A DNA stretch of 64,000 nt from Paraglaciecola sp. 20A4 (GCF_011378905.1 NZ_WTPY01000001.1:1-64000), one strand, 5' to 3'. Counted from the first letter of the stretch, positions 8,355-17,988 are shown. Notes: generated from the letters alone by a model not told the origin. Made by a program: numbers and translations.

Positions 8355-9737
8355 TTAAAAATCATCTACCTGACTAACAGCAGCATTTGATTTTTGGCTC
8401 GATGAACTTTGTATGACAGCAACAGTTCTATTGGCTAAGTCAGTAAATTGGGCATTATCAAATCCTCCCAAACTAGAGCGAATACGATTATTCAGAGGTT
8501 CAATCCATTTATTAGGTAATGCGCTGGCACCGTTGATAATACCCACAACGGAGCCCGCTGTGGCACCGTTGCTATCAGTATCCCAGCCCCCCATAACCAC
8601 ATTACATATGGTTTTTTCAAGATCGCCGTTACCCACTAATAATGCAGCAACAGTTAATGCCGCATTATTGATGGTGTGAACCCAATGGTAATGGCCAAAA
8701 TGATGATAAATTTCATCTACCACTTGCTCCCACTGCATATCTTTAAGGGGAAATTCAAGCACTATATTGATAGCTTTCGCAAAACGTGACTCAGCAGGAA
8801 CACAAGATAAAGCCGCATGTACTAAGGTACGTATATCTGATTCATAAAACGCTTCAGCAATCAGTGCAGCAAAAAACATTTCGCCATAGATACCGTTGCG
8901 TGAGTGACTCAGGCGAGCATCCCGCCAGGCAAATTCGGCTGCCTGTTGTGGCTTGCCCGGGGATATATAGCCCCACAAGTCGGCTCGAATTTGGGCGCCA
9001 ATCCATTCCCGAAACGGGTTTATATAGAGACCCGACTCAGGCGCATCATGTCCTGCTAAGAGGTTAAAATAAGCCACTCGTTCAGCAGTAAATAATTCCA
9101 TCACCGGCAATTTCGCTAACCAAGCAGTGCCCACATCTTCACTACTAAAATTATCACCATGGGTCTCGAATACGTGTAAATTTAGCATAGTGTAATTAAG
9201 ATCATCATCTTCGGGCATATATTGAATATTTTCCCTAAGACTGGCTAAACCTCCACGTCTTTTCCATGGGTACTTGGTCAGAATTTCGTCTGGCATCCCA
9301 TCCTGGGTCCAATAATTATCTAATGGCCAAGTATTATTAGCTTCTAGCATTTCTCGTAACGCAGGTCGTTGATATCGCTCCACGGGTTTACCAAGTAAAC
9401 AACCTGCAGAACGCCCCAACCACCCTCCAAGAATACGATTATATAGTTCAGTTTCGTTAAGTGGAGTGGCAACTGATTCGGAGGAATCTATTGGTTTCGC
9501 GGCATCCATAATCGCGTTCAATTCATCAGGTTCAGTTAAAGATGATGTATTGCCCTGTATATCAGTGGCCATTAATTCGATGAGTAACTGGCGAGCATTC
9601 TGACTGGCCAGCTCTAACGGTTGGCTCTGTATTTTTTTGAAAGCATTCGAAAGTTCACTGGCATCGCCGCCTTGTTCTGTGCGTTGAATAATTTCAAACT
9701 CTAGCTGTTCTAGAGGATCCAGATATCGAATAATCAC
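8355..9737 (-). CDS. ADP-ribosylglycohydrolase-fold enzyme (second ARH of region A, longer subfamily)
   Basis: An enzyme of 460 residues in the ADP-ribosylglycohydrolase superfamily, but of a subfamily distinct from the gene at 1297-2460. About 95 extra residues precede the ARH fold, which begins LGGWLGRSAGCLLGKPVE near residue 104. The metal sites are intact: EDDDLNYT near 176 and GWDTDSNGATAGS near 384-396. A conserved SHSRNGIYGEMF segment lies near 277. It has no signal peptide, so it should act in the cytoplasm. Translation starts with GTG (9737) after AGGAAG. It stands directly after the CoA-transferase gene (84-base gap). Its likely role is hydrolysis of a glycosidic bond in the imported compound; the bond and substrate are not identifiable from sequence. 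Confidence 0.85.
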   Translation of the reverse strand: MIIRYLDPLEQLEFEIIQRTEQGGDASELSNAFKKIQSQPLELASQNARQLLIELMATDIQGNTSSLTEPDELNAIMDAAKPIDSSESVATPLNETELYNRILGGWLGRSAGCLLGKPVERYQRPALREMLEANNTWPLDNYWTQDGMPDEILTKYPWKRRGGLASLRENIQYMPEDDDLNYTMLNLHVFETHGDNFSSEDVGTAWLAKLPVMELFTAERVAYFNLLAGHDAPESGLYINPFREWIGAQIRADLWGYISPGKPQQAAEFAWRDARLSHSRNGIYGEMFFAALIAEAFYESDIRTLVHAALSCVPAESRFAKAINIVLEFPLKDMQWEQVVDEIYHHFGHYHWVHTINNAALTVAALLVGNGDLEKTICNVVMGGWDTDSNGATAGSVVGIINGASALPNKWIEPLNNRIRSSLGGFDNAQFTDLANRTVAVIQSSSSQKSNAAVSQVDDF

Positions 9738-9821
9738 AAAACTTCCTTAAATTTATATACAACAAATAATTGACTGACAGAATTATTACGCCTAGTAGAA
9801 AAGCAATAGGCATTAATAGGT

Positions 9822-11036
9822 TTATTTCACTACGCTATCATCACGCAGTTTAGTCCGTTGTAATTCGGTAAACCCGAGCTGCTCCAACACAGCATCGGAA
9901 TGTTGTCCAAACACTGGTGCCGCAAAAGGTTTAGGACCAGGTGTACGACCAAATTTTATAGCTCGGGTCATTCCCTTATATGTACCCACCAGTGGATGTT
10001 CAAATGTGGTCATCATATCTTCTGCCACAACCTGCTCATGGTTAAATACGTCTTCAATTTGTCGAGCAGCGGCACATGGCACGTCATTACCAAAAAGGGT
10101 CTCCCACTCAATGGCTGTTTTATTCATTAATGCTGCTTGTAACAAAGGTACTATTTCTGCAGCATGTTCAGCTCTTTTACGAATACTATCGTAGCGCTCA
10201 GTAGCCGCTAACTCAGGAAGCCCAACTTTGTTACAAAGTGCTTTCCAAAAATGTGGTGTATTAGCAGATAAATACAAATACCCTTCTTTGGCTGGGTGGA
10301 TGCCGGTTATCCCCCCTGACCGGAAATCTCGTCCGATATTAGCAGGTTCACCTTCAGCCCAGACAAACCTAGCTGATTGCATAGTTAAGGCACTGCGTAA
10401 TAACGACACCCCTACATATTGTCCTAACCCACTGCGTTCACGTTCATATAAAGCAGATGACGCGCCACCAGATATTAATGCGGCAGCATAATAATCAACA
10501 ACTGAACCATTGACTATTTCAGGTGTTTTACCGCGTATCCCTTGCATAGAACAAATTCCGCTCATCGCTTGTAACACTTGGTCAAAGCCAGCCTTGTTCT
10601 TCAACGGTCCAGTTTCACCATAACCAGTAACAACACAATAAATAAGTCTGGGGTTGATTAAATTTAACGTTTCAAAATCGATACCGAGTCGTTCAGGTAC
10701 GCCAGGACGAAAGTTATGCACTAATATGTCGGCTTTTTTCACCAACTTCATCAGTATTTCATGACCTTCCTGACTTTTAAGATCCAGCACCAATCCACGT
10801 TTACTACGATTAATCCCGAGAAAACCTCGGTGCTCAGCCTCCAAGGTTGTAGGATATTTACGCATATTATCGCCACTAGGGGGCTCAATTTTGATGACAT
10901 CGGCTCCCTGATCAGCTAATAAGGTACAACCATATGGTCCTGCAATATATGCACTTAAATCTATAACCTGAATGCCACTTAAAGGGCCATCAGCTCCAGA
11001 TCTTGTTGATAAAGAATATTCTGGTTTAGAATTCAT
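9822..11036 (-). CDS. Family III CoA-transferase (CaiB/BaiF type)
   Basis: A cytoplasmic transferase of 404 residues that moves CoA from one acyl-CoA (often succinyl-CoA) to a carboxylic acid through an aspartyl-CoA intermediate. The family hallmarks are PLSGIQVIDLSAYIAGPYG, ADVIKIEPPSGD, NRSKRGLVLDLKS and NFRPGVPERLGID. The likely catalytic aspartate is D152 in KAGFDQVLQAMSG. Ribosome-binding GAGGAAG precedes the ATG. Family members include succinyl-CoA:citramalate and itaconate CoA-transferases, which operate with CitE-like lyases. The lyase gene at 7180-8055 makes the same pairing likely here. No MaoC-type hydratase, as used in the itaconate pathway, is present. Confidence 0.87.
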   Translation of the reverse strand: MNSKPEYSLSTRSGADGPLSGIQVIDLSAYIAGPYGCTLLADQGADVIKIEPPSGDNMRKYPTTLEAEHRGFLGINRSKRGLVLDLKSQEGHEILMKLVKKADILVHNFRPGVPERLGIDFETLNLINPRLIYCVVTGYGETGPLKNKAGFDQVLQAMSGICSMQGIRGKTPEIVNGSVVDYYAAALISGGASSALYERERSGLGQYVGVSLLRSALTMQSARFVWAEGEPANIGRDFRSGGITGIHPAKEGYLYLSANTPHFWKALCNKVGLPELAATERYDSIRKRAEHAAEIVPLLQAALMNKTAIEWETLFGNDVPCAAARQIEDVFNHEQVVAEDMMTTFEHPLVGTYKGMTRAIKFGRTPGPKPFAAPVFGQHSDAVLEQLGFTELQRTKLRDDSVVK

Positions 11037-11185
11037 AAACTTCCTCCACTAATCCAATGAGAGAATAGTCAAAATTGATTACCCAATCAGGTAAGTTTGT
11101 ATGACTTTAAAGCGAGAATAAATAGAATGGTACTTTCATCTAACCATACATAATGTTTATTCCCGCCATTGATTAAAACAAGCAA

Positions 11186-13351
11186 CTAACCTCGATTAGC
11201 ATCAACAACACAGCGAAATCCGAGCATCCCTGATCTGTCTTTACAGGGTGCCATAAGTAAATATTTACCATGTTGATCTAACTGATAGGCTTGAGGGAAA
11301 TACCAATGAGATGTAGCAGGATGATACGAAGAGCCTCCTCGCAAAGGTGCAGCACGAGTATGTTCGTCAACAAATTCATTTGTCCATTGCCACACATTTC
11401 CTACCATATCCATTACGCCAAAAGGGCTAGCGCCGCTTGGATGTTCATCAACATTGGCTGGAGGCAATAAATCCCTTTGGTGGTTGATTGCTGGCACTGC
11501 GTCAGCATCCCAACTGTTGCCCCATGGGAACAAACGCCCATCCGTACCTTGAGCTGCATATTGCCATTCCCATTCGTTAGGCAAACGTTTATTAGCCCAC
11601 GTTGCGTATGCTCTTGCATCTTCAATGGACACCCAAGTTACAGGTTTATTTTCCCAACCTTTCTGAGGTTTGCCATCTATCCAATCCTTCAAGAAGTTGA
11701 AATCATCTTGTGGATGATAGCCAGTAGCCGTGACAAATTTGAAATAGTCAGCGTTGGTAACAGGATATTGATCAATAAAGAATGAGGTTATATCCATGTG
11801 CTGGTTATGTGCACGACGTGGTAAGTTTTCCCACGGATACTGGAAATCTAAACCAGCCCACATGAACCCTTCAATTTCTATCCCACCCACCTTAAAATCA
11901 AAACCACCAGCTGGAATGGCAACCATCCCTTCTGGTACTTCTGTCTTTGCGGCAGTTGTTGGGATATCGAGCATTTTCTGCGGCAACGCTTTCCAGGCAC
12001 CAGAATACTGCTGCAACGGCTTAGCCGCTAACTCGTGCATTTGCTGCAAAAAGGCCGTTAGACTATTAATATTTTGGCCTTCTTTTAGCGCTAATACTGA
12101 ACCATAACCATTAGGCTCCATATCAAAACGTATAATTGCTTTATCATTCGATAATCTGACTTTTAGCTCAACGCCATTCCAAATATCAAAATAGCGTGTA
12201 CCGGCTTGATGACTAACCACAAGTTGTTCTGCTGCTATTTCATATTCATTGCGATTAACCACAGTCCATAAGGTCATATGTTCACGGGGAAACGCGCTAG
12301 CAAAAACGCCTTGCTGTAGTGTCTTTGCATAGGGCTCCCAATCGGGGCTGACAAGCAAAGTGGAAAATTTTCGGAAAATAGTTGCAATACGACGCAAGGT
12401 TTCCCCATCTCTAGGTGTTAACTGATTCCAGATACCCCAAATATTTTCCCAGGCGTTATAACCATGACCATTGAAGAATATATATTGAAAATCATCGGTA
12501 CGATTTCTCCCCCAGCGGTTCTCGACATTCGTTAAATGTCTCGGCTCCAACCATTTTAATTTGCTCACTGCTGGTATAAATGTAGTAGAAGCTTTACCCC
12601 AAGTTTGGTTATTCCACATCAATGCTTCATCTGACAGAGGCCAGGTTTCGGGTTGCAATACTACCGGATGACCGGTGCTATCTGAGGCTACTCTAAATGC
12701 ATGAGGGACGCTAAAATAAGTATCTCCATTGATACCATCAGCATTCACTTCAGCGGCGAGATCGGCCATCGCTTGCCAATCAGTTTTACCATTATCTCGG
12801 GTACCATTGTCCCAAGGCATAGTAGGCAAAAATACCCGCACATTACGGCGCTGAAAATCTGCAACAACCTGTTTCAATCCTTTAATACCACCTGGCAATG
12901 ATTCAACTAGGTCATGTTGACTGCGATCATCAATCCCGATGTTTGGATAAATGTACCAAAGTAAAACACTGTCAATCCCGCCAAATCTTGTCTCCAGATC
13001 ATCAAGATATTTGTCTACAGTATATTGTCTCGCTACAGGATCGTAAAAATAACGATCTTCAACCATCATCTGAGTGTGTACATAGTTACTCTGCGACCAA
13101 AGCAGTTCTTCACGACGATATTGGGCATCGTCATATCCCATTCTAATCAAATGTTCTTGGCGCCATACTTTCATACCATGGCGCCAAGTATCGACACTCT
13201 CATTTACGTCAATTTTCCACTCACCAATTTTATGAAATGGCCAGGGGGTTGGTTCGCCTGGGGTAGGCAAATGAATAGGTAAAGTATGTGGTTGTTCAAA
13301 TTCAGCTATTATTGGCTTAGGTGCTGGTATGTTGTATTTTTTGTCGGTCAT
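11186..13351 (-). CDS. Fusion of a glycosidase-like TIM barrel with a SUMF1/FGE-fold domain
   Basis: A 721-residue protein without a signal peptide. Residues about 60-350 look like a TIM barrel of glycosidase type, with SVLLWYIYPNIG, VRVFLPTMPWDNG and ADGINGDTY. A beta-rich segment to about 460 resembles the C-terminal sandwich of such enzymes. From residue 476 (MVAIPAGGFDF) it is a formylglycine-generating-enzyme fold: FIDQYPVTNADYFKFV, KPVTWVSIEDARAYATWANKRLP, EWEWQYAAQG, GVMDMVGNVWQWT and LGFRCV. The catalytic cysteine pair expected after the RGGS motif is replaced by SSYHPATSHWYFPQA (about 671-685), so sulfatase activation is improbable. It sits between the receptor and CoA-transferase genes. 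I do not recognise a characterised homologue; a glycoside-processing or ligand-binding role is inferred. Confidence 0.8.
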   Translation of the reverse strand: MTDKKYNIPAPKPIIAEFEQPHTLPIHLPTPGEPTPWPFHKIGEWKIDVNESVDTWRHGMKVWRQEHLIRMGYDDAQYRREELLWSQSNYVHTQMMVEDRYFYDPVARQYTVDKYLDDLETRFGGIDSVLLWYIYPNIGIDDRSQHDLVESLPGGIKGLKQVVADFQRRNVRVFLPTMPWDNGTRDNGKTDWQAMADLAAEVNADGINGDTYFSVPHAFRVASDSTGHPVVLQPETWPLSDEALMWNNQTWGKASTTFIPAVSKLKWLEPRHLTNVENRWGRNRTDDFQYIFFNGHGYNAWENIWGIWNQLTPRDGETLRRIATIFRKFSTLLVSPDWEPYAKTLQQGVFASAFPREHMTLWTVVNRNEYEIAAEQLVVSHQAGTRYFDIWNGVELKVRLSNDKAIIRFDMEPNGYGSVLALKEGQNINSLTAFLQQMHELAAKPLQQYSGAWKALPQKMLDIPTTAAKTEVPEGMVAIPAGGFDFKVGGIEIEGFMWAGLDFQYPWENLPRRAHNQHMDITSFFIDQYPVTNADYFKFVTATGYHPQDDFNFLKDWIDGKPQKGWENKPVTWVSIEDARAYATWANKRLPNEWEWQYAAQGTDGRLFPWGNSWDADAVPAINHQRDLLPPANVDEHPSGASPFGVMDMVGNVWQWTNEFVDEHTRAAPLRGGSSYHPATSHWYFPQAYQLDQHGKYLLMAPCKDRSGMLGFRCVVDANRG

Positions 13352-13485
13352 AGAAACTCATGCTGCTTATTTTTTGGACTCCGTAAAACGAACTGGAGTA
13401 ACAGAATTATTTAAATTGGGATAGATCAAATATGTAGCGGTATTTGTCTTGCCCTCAGCATATACCAAGGGCAAGTTTTTAAGGC

Positions 13486-15753
13486 TTAGAACTTCAATGT
13501 ATAACCCAAACTTACTATACGACCTTGACCTTTAAAGTAGTTTCTCCATTGGTCAACCTGTGAATGACTTAAAAAATACGATTTATCCAATAAGTTATCG
13601 ATGCCAACCGTAAAGGTGGAATTATCTAATTGATAATTCGCATTTAAGTCAAAAAGCGTATAACCCTTAATATGCTCTTCACCGGCTCTACCTTCGTTTA
13701 TATCGTTATCAAGCACAGAACGAGCCCCCAATACCACACGACCTGCATCAGAAAACTGCCAGTCTGCTGTTAGCACCACTTTATCTGGTCCAACGTCACG
13801 AACTCCCATCGCGCGATCAAGCGGTCCTGTATCGCCATCTCGAGTATCCCCCTCGGTATGTGAATACATAAGGTTTAGTTTAATGGTATCTGTCACTTTA
13901 TAACCAGCGGACATTTCATATCCGGAAATCTCAGTGGGTCTACGCAACATTATATAATCTTCAGTTTCAGGATCGACTCTTAAGCTCACTCCAAATTCTG
14001 AATCAGACTGATAATACGAGGCACCTATGTTCGCGCTCTCACCATTCCAGTTGAAGCCAATTTCTTTGTTTTTTACAACAATAGGCTGTAAATCAAGAAT
14101 TCCGTCAACTGAGATTGGATCATCGTCAGGGCAACCATCAGGTTGTGTTCCGCCAAATGGCACACCACCTTCACTGGTATCGTTAGAGCAGCTTATATTA
14201 CGTAGCGGAATACCGACGTTGGGTAAAGTAAAACCTTCCGCCGTAGATACATACACAGATAGATCTTCAGTCACTCGCCAAATGGCACCGATATTAGTTA
14301 GTGTTTCCTGATAGTCCAATTTGCCGCCGCTTACCTCTCGACGATCTCGGTACCAAGTTGTGGTGTAGTCATCTACTTTTAACTCGCCATCTTCACGACG
14401 AACGCCACCCGTTACAGTCACATCACCTAAATCATAAGAAAGTTGAAAAAATGGAGTTTTACTGGTGTATTCCATAGGTGGAACCCAAACGCGATTAGTC
14501 AGAGCTAATAGTTGTTGAGCCGTATCTTTGACTACATCCAAGCCAACCTGCAACTCTAAATCTCTTACGCCTAGAATGTCTAATTTTGTCCAAGATGATC
14601 TAAATCCTTCTTTATCAGAATGGATCTCGGATTGATCAATTAAGGGAAAATCACTACTTGGAAGACCATTTTCATCCAGTGCAATAGGTGCAATTAAAGG
14701 ATCTTGTTTATCGATACTATTTTCTGCTTCGTAGCGCATTCCTTGATCAGCACGATAATACTGAACCCAAAATGCACCGCCAAATAAATCATCATGAGTA
14801 TAGGTCAGACTCTGCTGACTAAAATCGTTAAAGCTAGCTCTAGCCCCTAAAGGACGTCCGCGCTCTGATGTGCTACTTAGGCCTGTCTCCCGATCACCAT
14901 CGACAAGTATATAATTGCCTTTGCCCGCGATATTAAAACGACTTAAAGAGAGTTCCAGTCGTTGCTCGTCCTGCTTACCGAAGTTAGTGCCTACTTTGAC
15001 AAACAAGTTATCGGATTCTGAATCCATTGCCGAACCACTTGTTCCCAAGCCAATCCGACGACCATCAGCGTCATAACCTATACCTGTTTCGGCAAAAGAC
15101 GCGGCTAAAACCAAGTCATAGTTATCTTCTAGATGTGCAACATTAAAGCCCAGCCTCCAACTTTCACTATCATCTTCAAATTGTGTACGGTATTGGGATG
15201 ACAGAGTCACCTCTGTACCTTTTACTTTGGGTGTACGTGAAATGTAATTAATAATGCCGCCTGCGGCGCCAACACCTTCAGATGCGGAAGGACCATTAAT
15301 TACCTCAACGCGCTCAATAATTCCCATATCAGTAAAAATACCAGCACGATTGCCCTCACGTAGAGGAGAACCCTGCGGAACGCCATCGAACAATCTTAAT
15401 GCAACTCTACCACGCAAGGTTTCGCCGGAATTAGACATTTGTTGCGTAGACTCTGAATACCCTGGGATGGTTCTTGTAAGTAAGGATGTTGCATCTGATG
15501 TCAAAGATAGGTTCCGACTTACTTCCTCTTGTGAAATGACATTAATAGCGCCGGGGATTTTATTCGCAGCTTTGGGTTGTCTTGAGCCGGTGATAATTAT
15601 TTTTTCCACACTGGCTTCATCTTTCGCTTGTTGCTTATCACTAGTTGCATTGTTAACGGTTTGTGCTGCAAGAGAGTGACTGGGTATTAAAGGCCAAATA
15701 GCCAAATTAGTTATGATAATGGCTGACAATTTCTTCATTTTTGTAGTATGCAT
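13486..15753 (-). CDS. TonB-dependent outer-membrane receptor (region A)
   Basis: A 755-residue outer-membrane transporter driven by TonB. A signal peptide (about residues 6-29, ending HSLAAQ) is followed by a TonB-box-like EKIIITGSRQ, a plug domain (IPGAINVISQEEVSR through VEVINGPSASEGVGAAGGIINYISR) and a beta-barrel ending in aromatic F (SLGYTLKF). Length and layout are normal. A GAGGTT sequence precedes the ATG. It is the first gene of the minus-strand row and probably imports the substrate of the whole locus across the outer membrane. The ligand cannot be told from sequence, and siderophore receptors share the same fold; the neighbouring sugar and CoA genes argue against iron. Confidence 0.9.
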   Translation of the reverse strand: MHTTKMKKLSAIIITNLAIWPLIPSHSLAAQTVNNATSDKQQAKDEASVEKIIITGSRQPKAANKIPGAINVISQEEVSRNLSLTSDATSLLTRTIPGYSESTQQMSNSGETLRGRVALRLFDGVPQGSPLREGNRAGIFTDMGIIERVEVINGPSASEGVGAAGGIINYISRTPKVKGTEVTLSSQYRTQFEDDSESWRLGFNVAHLEDNYDLVLAASFAETGIGYDADGRRIGLGTSGSAMDSESDNLFVKVGTNFGKQDEQRLELSLSRFNIAGKGNYILVDGDRETGLSSTSERGRPLGARASFNDFSQQSLTYTHDDLFGGAFWVQYYRADQGMRYEAENSIDKQDPLIAPIALDENGLPSSDFPLIDQSEIHSDKEGFRSSWTKLDILGVRDLELQVGLDVVKDTAQQLLALTNRVWVPPMEYTSKTPFFQLSYDLGDVTVTGGVRREDGELKVDDYTTTWYRDRREVSGGKLDYQETLTNIGAIWRVTEDLSVYVSTAEGFTLPNVGIPLRNISCSNDTSEGGVPFGGTQPDGCPDDDPISVDGILDLQPIVVKNKEIGFNWNGESANIGASYYQSDSEFGVSLRVDPETEDYIMLRRPTEISGYEMSAGYKVTDTIKLNLMYSHTEGDTRDGDTGPLDRAMGVRDVGPDKVVLTADWQFSDAGRVVLGARSVLDNDINEGRAGEEHIKGYTLFDLNANYQLDNSTFTVGIDNLLDKSYFLSHSQVDQWRNYFKGQGRIVSLGYTLKF

Positions 15754-16209
15754 TTTTAACCTCTATAAAATGAGCGCGCTTGATTTAACATAAACCAGTT
15801 CGGCAATCTTCAATCAATAGATAAAAAAATGTCAACCTGTAAGTTTAATGTTAATTATATGTTTCCGTGGAAGAATGTACTGCAAAAATGTGAAGATCAA
15901 AATCCCGCGAAAGTATCTTTAAAATTAATGATAAGTTTCTTCTTAAGTAGTTATATTAACGCTCAAAATTTTTCATTGATAAATATTCTTCTCTTCAAGA
16001 AGCGATATTGGGTTTAAATTCTTAATAAAAACAGTGTCTTATTTTTTCAGCTCTCTGACTGAGATTTTGATAATGTCTCATAAAGTCTTTTCAACGTTAT
16101 CGGTAAAGACAGTATTTATAGCTTTGAAAAATCCTGTCTACATATATTTGAGAAGTGATTTTGATTTACATTTAACAATGAATCAGAAATTGACTAATAG
16201 TGGTGCTAA
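15754..16209. other. AT-rich intergenic region between divergent genes
   Basis: This 456-base stretch separates the divergent receptor and esterase genes. It is very AT-rich and should contain promoters for both. I see no convincing gene, RNA or strong inverted repeat; the only plus-strand frame (15829-16017, 62 residues) has no ribosome site or recognisable content. Confidence 0.5.
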
Positions 16210-17988
16210 ATGATTTCAATGCGGCGGATATTAAAATTAGTCTTTTTCACGGTTGTTTTTCTTCCCGTTATGGCGTTGGGTTGTATTGATGTAAATTTAG
16301 GTGGGAATACAATGCTCAGTGATTATCAGCTCTATCTCCCTAAAGCATATGATGCCAATCGGAGTAGGAGTTATCCTACTATTTATATATTAGGTTCAGA
16401 TAAGTTAACTGATATTGAGCGTATTGGTATTTGCAAAACACTGGATAAAAATGTCCTTATCGAGCCACTTATAACAGTATTCGTGAGCGCAGATAAATGG
16501 CTTAAAGATGATTCAATAGATATTGTTTTATATGCTCGGGATTTAGTAGAAACAGCGATCCATTATGTAGATAAACACTATAACTCGCGCTCAGAACGTG
16601 ATGGACGACTGTTGATAGGAGGGTATGCAGCTGCTGCATATGGGCTGACACATCCCGATATTTTTAAAGGCGTTATTACTCTAAATTTCCCAGGCTTATT
16701 TGATGAAAATCAAAGGAAAGAATATCTACTCGCTCATTCTATTGCCAAATACGTGGAACAACCAGAACGTATACCTATTTACATCGTAGCTGGTGAAGAT
16801 AAACCGTGCTCAGATCACGAAAATACACTGCAACAGTTTTATACAAATCAGGTCAATTACAATATGCAGGCTGTTCAGCTTTATCAGCAACTCCATAGAA
16901 CTAACATATTTCAACAACAATTTAATAAATACGATCGCGTCCCAGCTAGTCCCGCTGAGCTAAGAATTATGAATGGTAACGGGGTGAAAAAAGCTTATTT
17001 AAATGGGATTGAGGAAGGTTTGAAATATTTTTTTGCTTACAGCGGTAAGCCTGTTCAGCTCGAATATGACGTGTCTAGATATCAAACGAAACAAAAAGGA
17101 CTAATAGAAAAAAAAACTTCCTCCATCAGAAAGTCGTTAGCGATTACCAAAACTGAGCACATTCCATTAGCATATAAAATATATTTACCATATGGCTACG
17201 ATGATGAGCGGAACATTCACTATCCAGTTCTATATCTACTTCATGGTAGTGGTGGGAATGAAAAAAGTTGGAATAAATTCTTTGCAATTTTAGATGCCAT
17301 GATTGAGCGTCGATTAATCCCTCGATTAATTGCTGTTGCCCCAATCACAGGTAATAGTTATTGGATTGATTCGAATAAATATGGAGCTGTTGAGTCCTCA
17401 ATCATACAGGAGTTGATTCCTGAGGTTGATTCTCACTATCGTACTATTAGTCACCGGTCGGGACGAGGAGTGCTTGGTTTTTCTATGGGAGGGTACGGAG
17501 CTTTACGATATACCCTAGCTTACCCAGAACTGTTTAGCTCTGCAGTGTTACTAAGTCCAGCAATTCAGCATGGTGATCCACCGACTACATCAGGAGCTGT
17601 TAAGCGGGGTGCGTTTGGAGTGCCTTTTAGTTTCAAAAAATGGAAAATGTTAAATTATCCATTAACACTTAAATCTTATCTGAAACAAAAGCAAAGAACC
17701 CCAATATATATTATTACAGGTGATGATGAGTGGAACCATGCTAGTGAGAAGACGGATCTTCCAATTGATGCCTCTCGTTACAATATGGAGATGCAAGCAG
17801 CCACTTTATATCAGCATCTCATTCAAAGTACGGAGGGCGACCTAGAACAATGTATTCAAAACTTGGCTGAATTAAATATCATAAACGGCGGGCACGATAT
17901 GGGAGTGTGGGCAAAAGGTTTTGAACTTGGTATCGAATATATATTTGACCATGGTTTCGCTAAACCTCGACAAGACAAAGTACATTAG
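16210..17988 (+). CDS. Tandem esterase of the alpha/beta-hydrolase fold with an inactive first copy
   Basis: A 592-residue exported protein with a hydrophobic signal segment at residues 8-24. It contains two copies of an esterase-D/feruloyl-esterase-like domain. The C-terminal copy (about 290-590) is complete: GGYG follows S425 in the nucleophile elbow GFSMGGYG, an acidic GDDEW motif follows, and H562 lies in NGGHDMG. The N-terminal copy (about 28-275) aligns over IYIVAGED and YNMQAVQLYQQL but has GGYAAAAYG (137-145) in place of the Ser elbow and NGNGV in place of the His motif. It therefore looks catalytically dead and may bind substrate or act structurally. The gene diverges from the region A receptor; a role in releasing ester-linked groups from polysaccharide or substrate outside the cytoplasm is possible but unproven. 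Confidence 0.85.
   Translation: MISMRRILKLVFFTVVFLPVMALGCIDVNLGGNTMLSDYQLYLPKAYDANRSRSYPTIYILGSDKLTDIERIGICKTLDKNVLIEPLITVFVSADKWLKDDSIDIVLYARDLVETAIHYVDKHYNSRSERDGRLLIGGYAAAAYGLTHPDIFKGVITLNFPGLFDENQRKEYLLAHSIAKYVEQPERIPIYIVAGEDKPCSDHENTLQQFYTNQVNYNMQAVQLYQQLHRTNIFQQQFNKYDRVPASPAELRIMNGNGVKKAYLNGIEEGLKYFFAYSGKPVQLEYDVSRYQTKQKGLIEKKTSSIRKSLAITKTEHIPLAYKIYLPYGYDDERNIHYPVLYLLHGSGGNEKSWNKFFAILDAMIERRLIPRLIAVAPITGNSYWIDSNKYGAVESSIIQELIPEVDSHYRTISHRSGRGVLGFSMGGYGALRYTLAYPELFSSAVLLSPAIQHGDPPTTSGAVKRGAFGVPFSFKKWKMLNYPLTLKSYLKQKQRTPIYIITGDDEWNHASEKTDLPIDASRYNMEMQAATLYQHLIQSTEGDLEQCIQNLAELNIINGGHDMGVWAKGFELGIEYIFDHGFAKPRQDKVH

Noticed and set aside
11186-11930. SUMF1 domain as a sulfatase-activating enzyme
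   Set aside because: The catalytic cysteine pair is missing and no sulfatase gene is in the window.
15829-16017. 62-residue plus-strand frame between receptor and esterase genes
   Set aside because: No ribosome site, AT-driven composition and no recognisable domain; treated as spacer.
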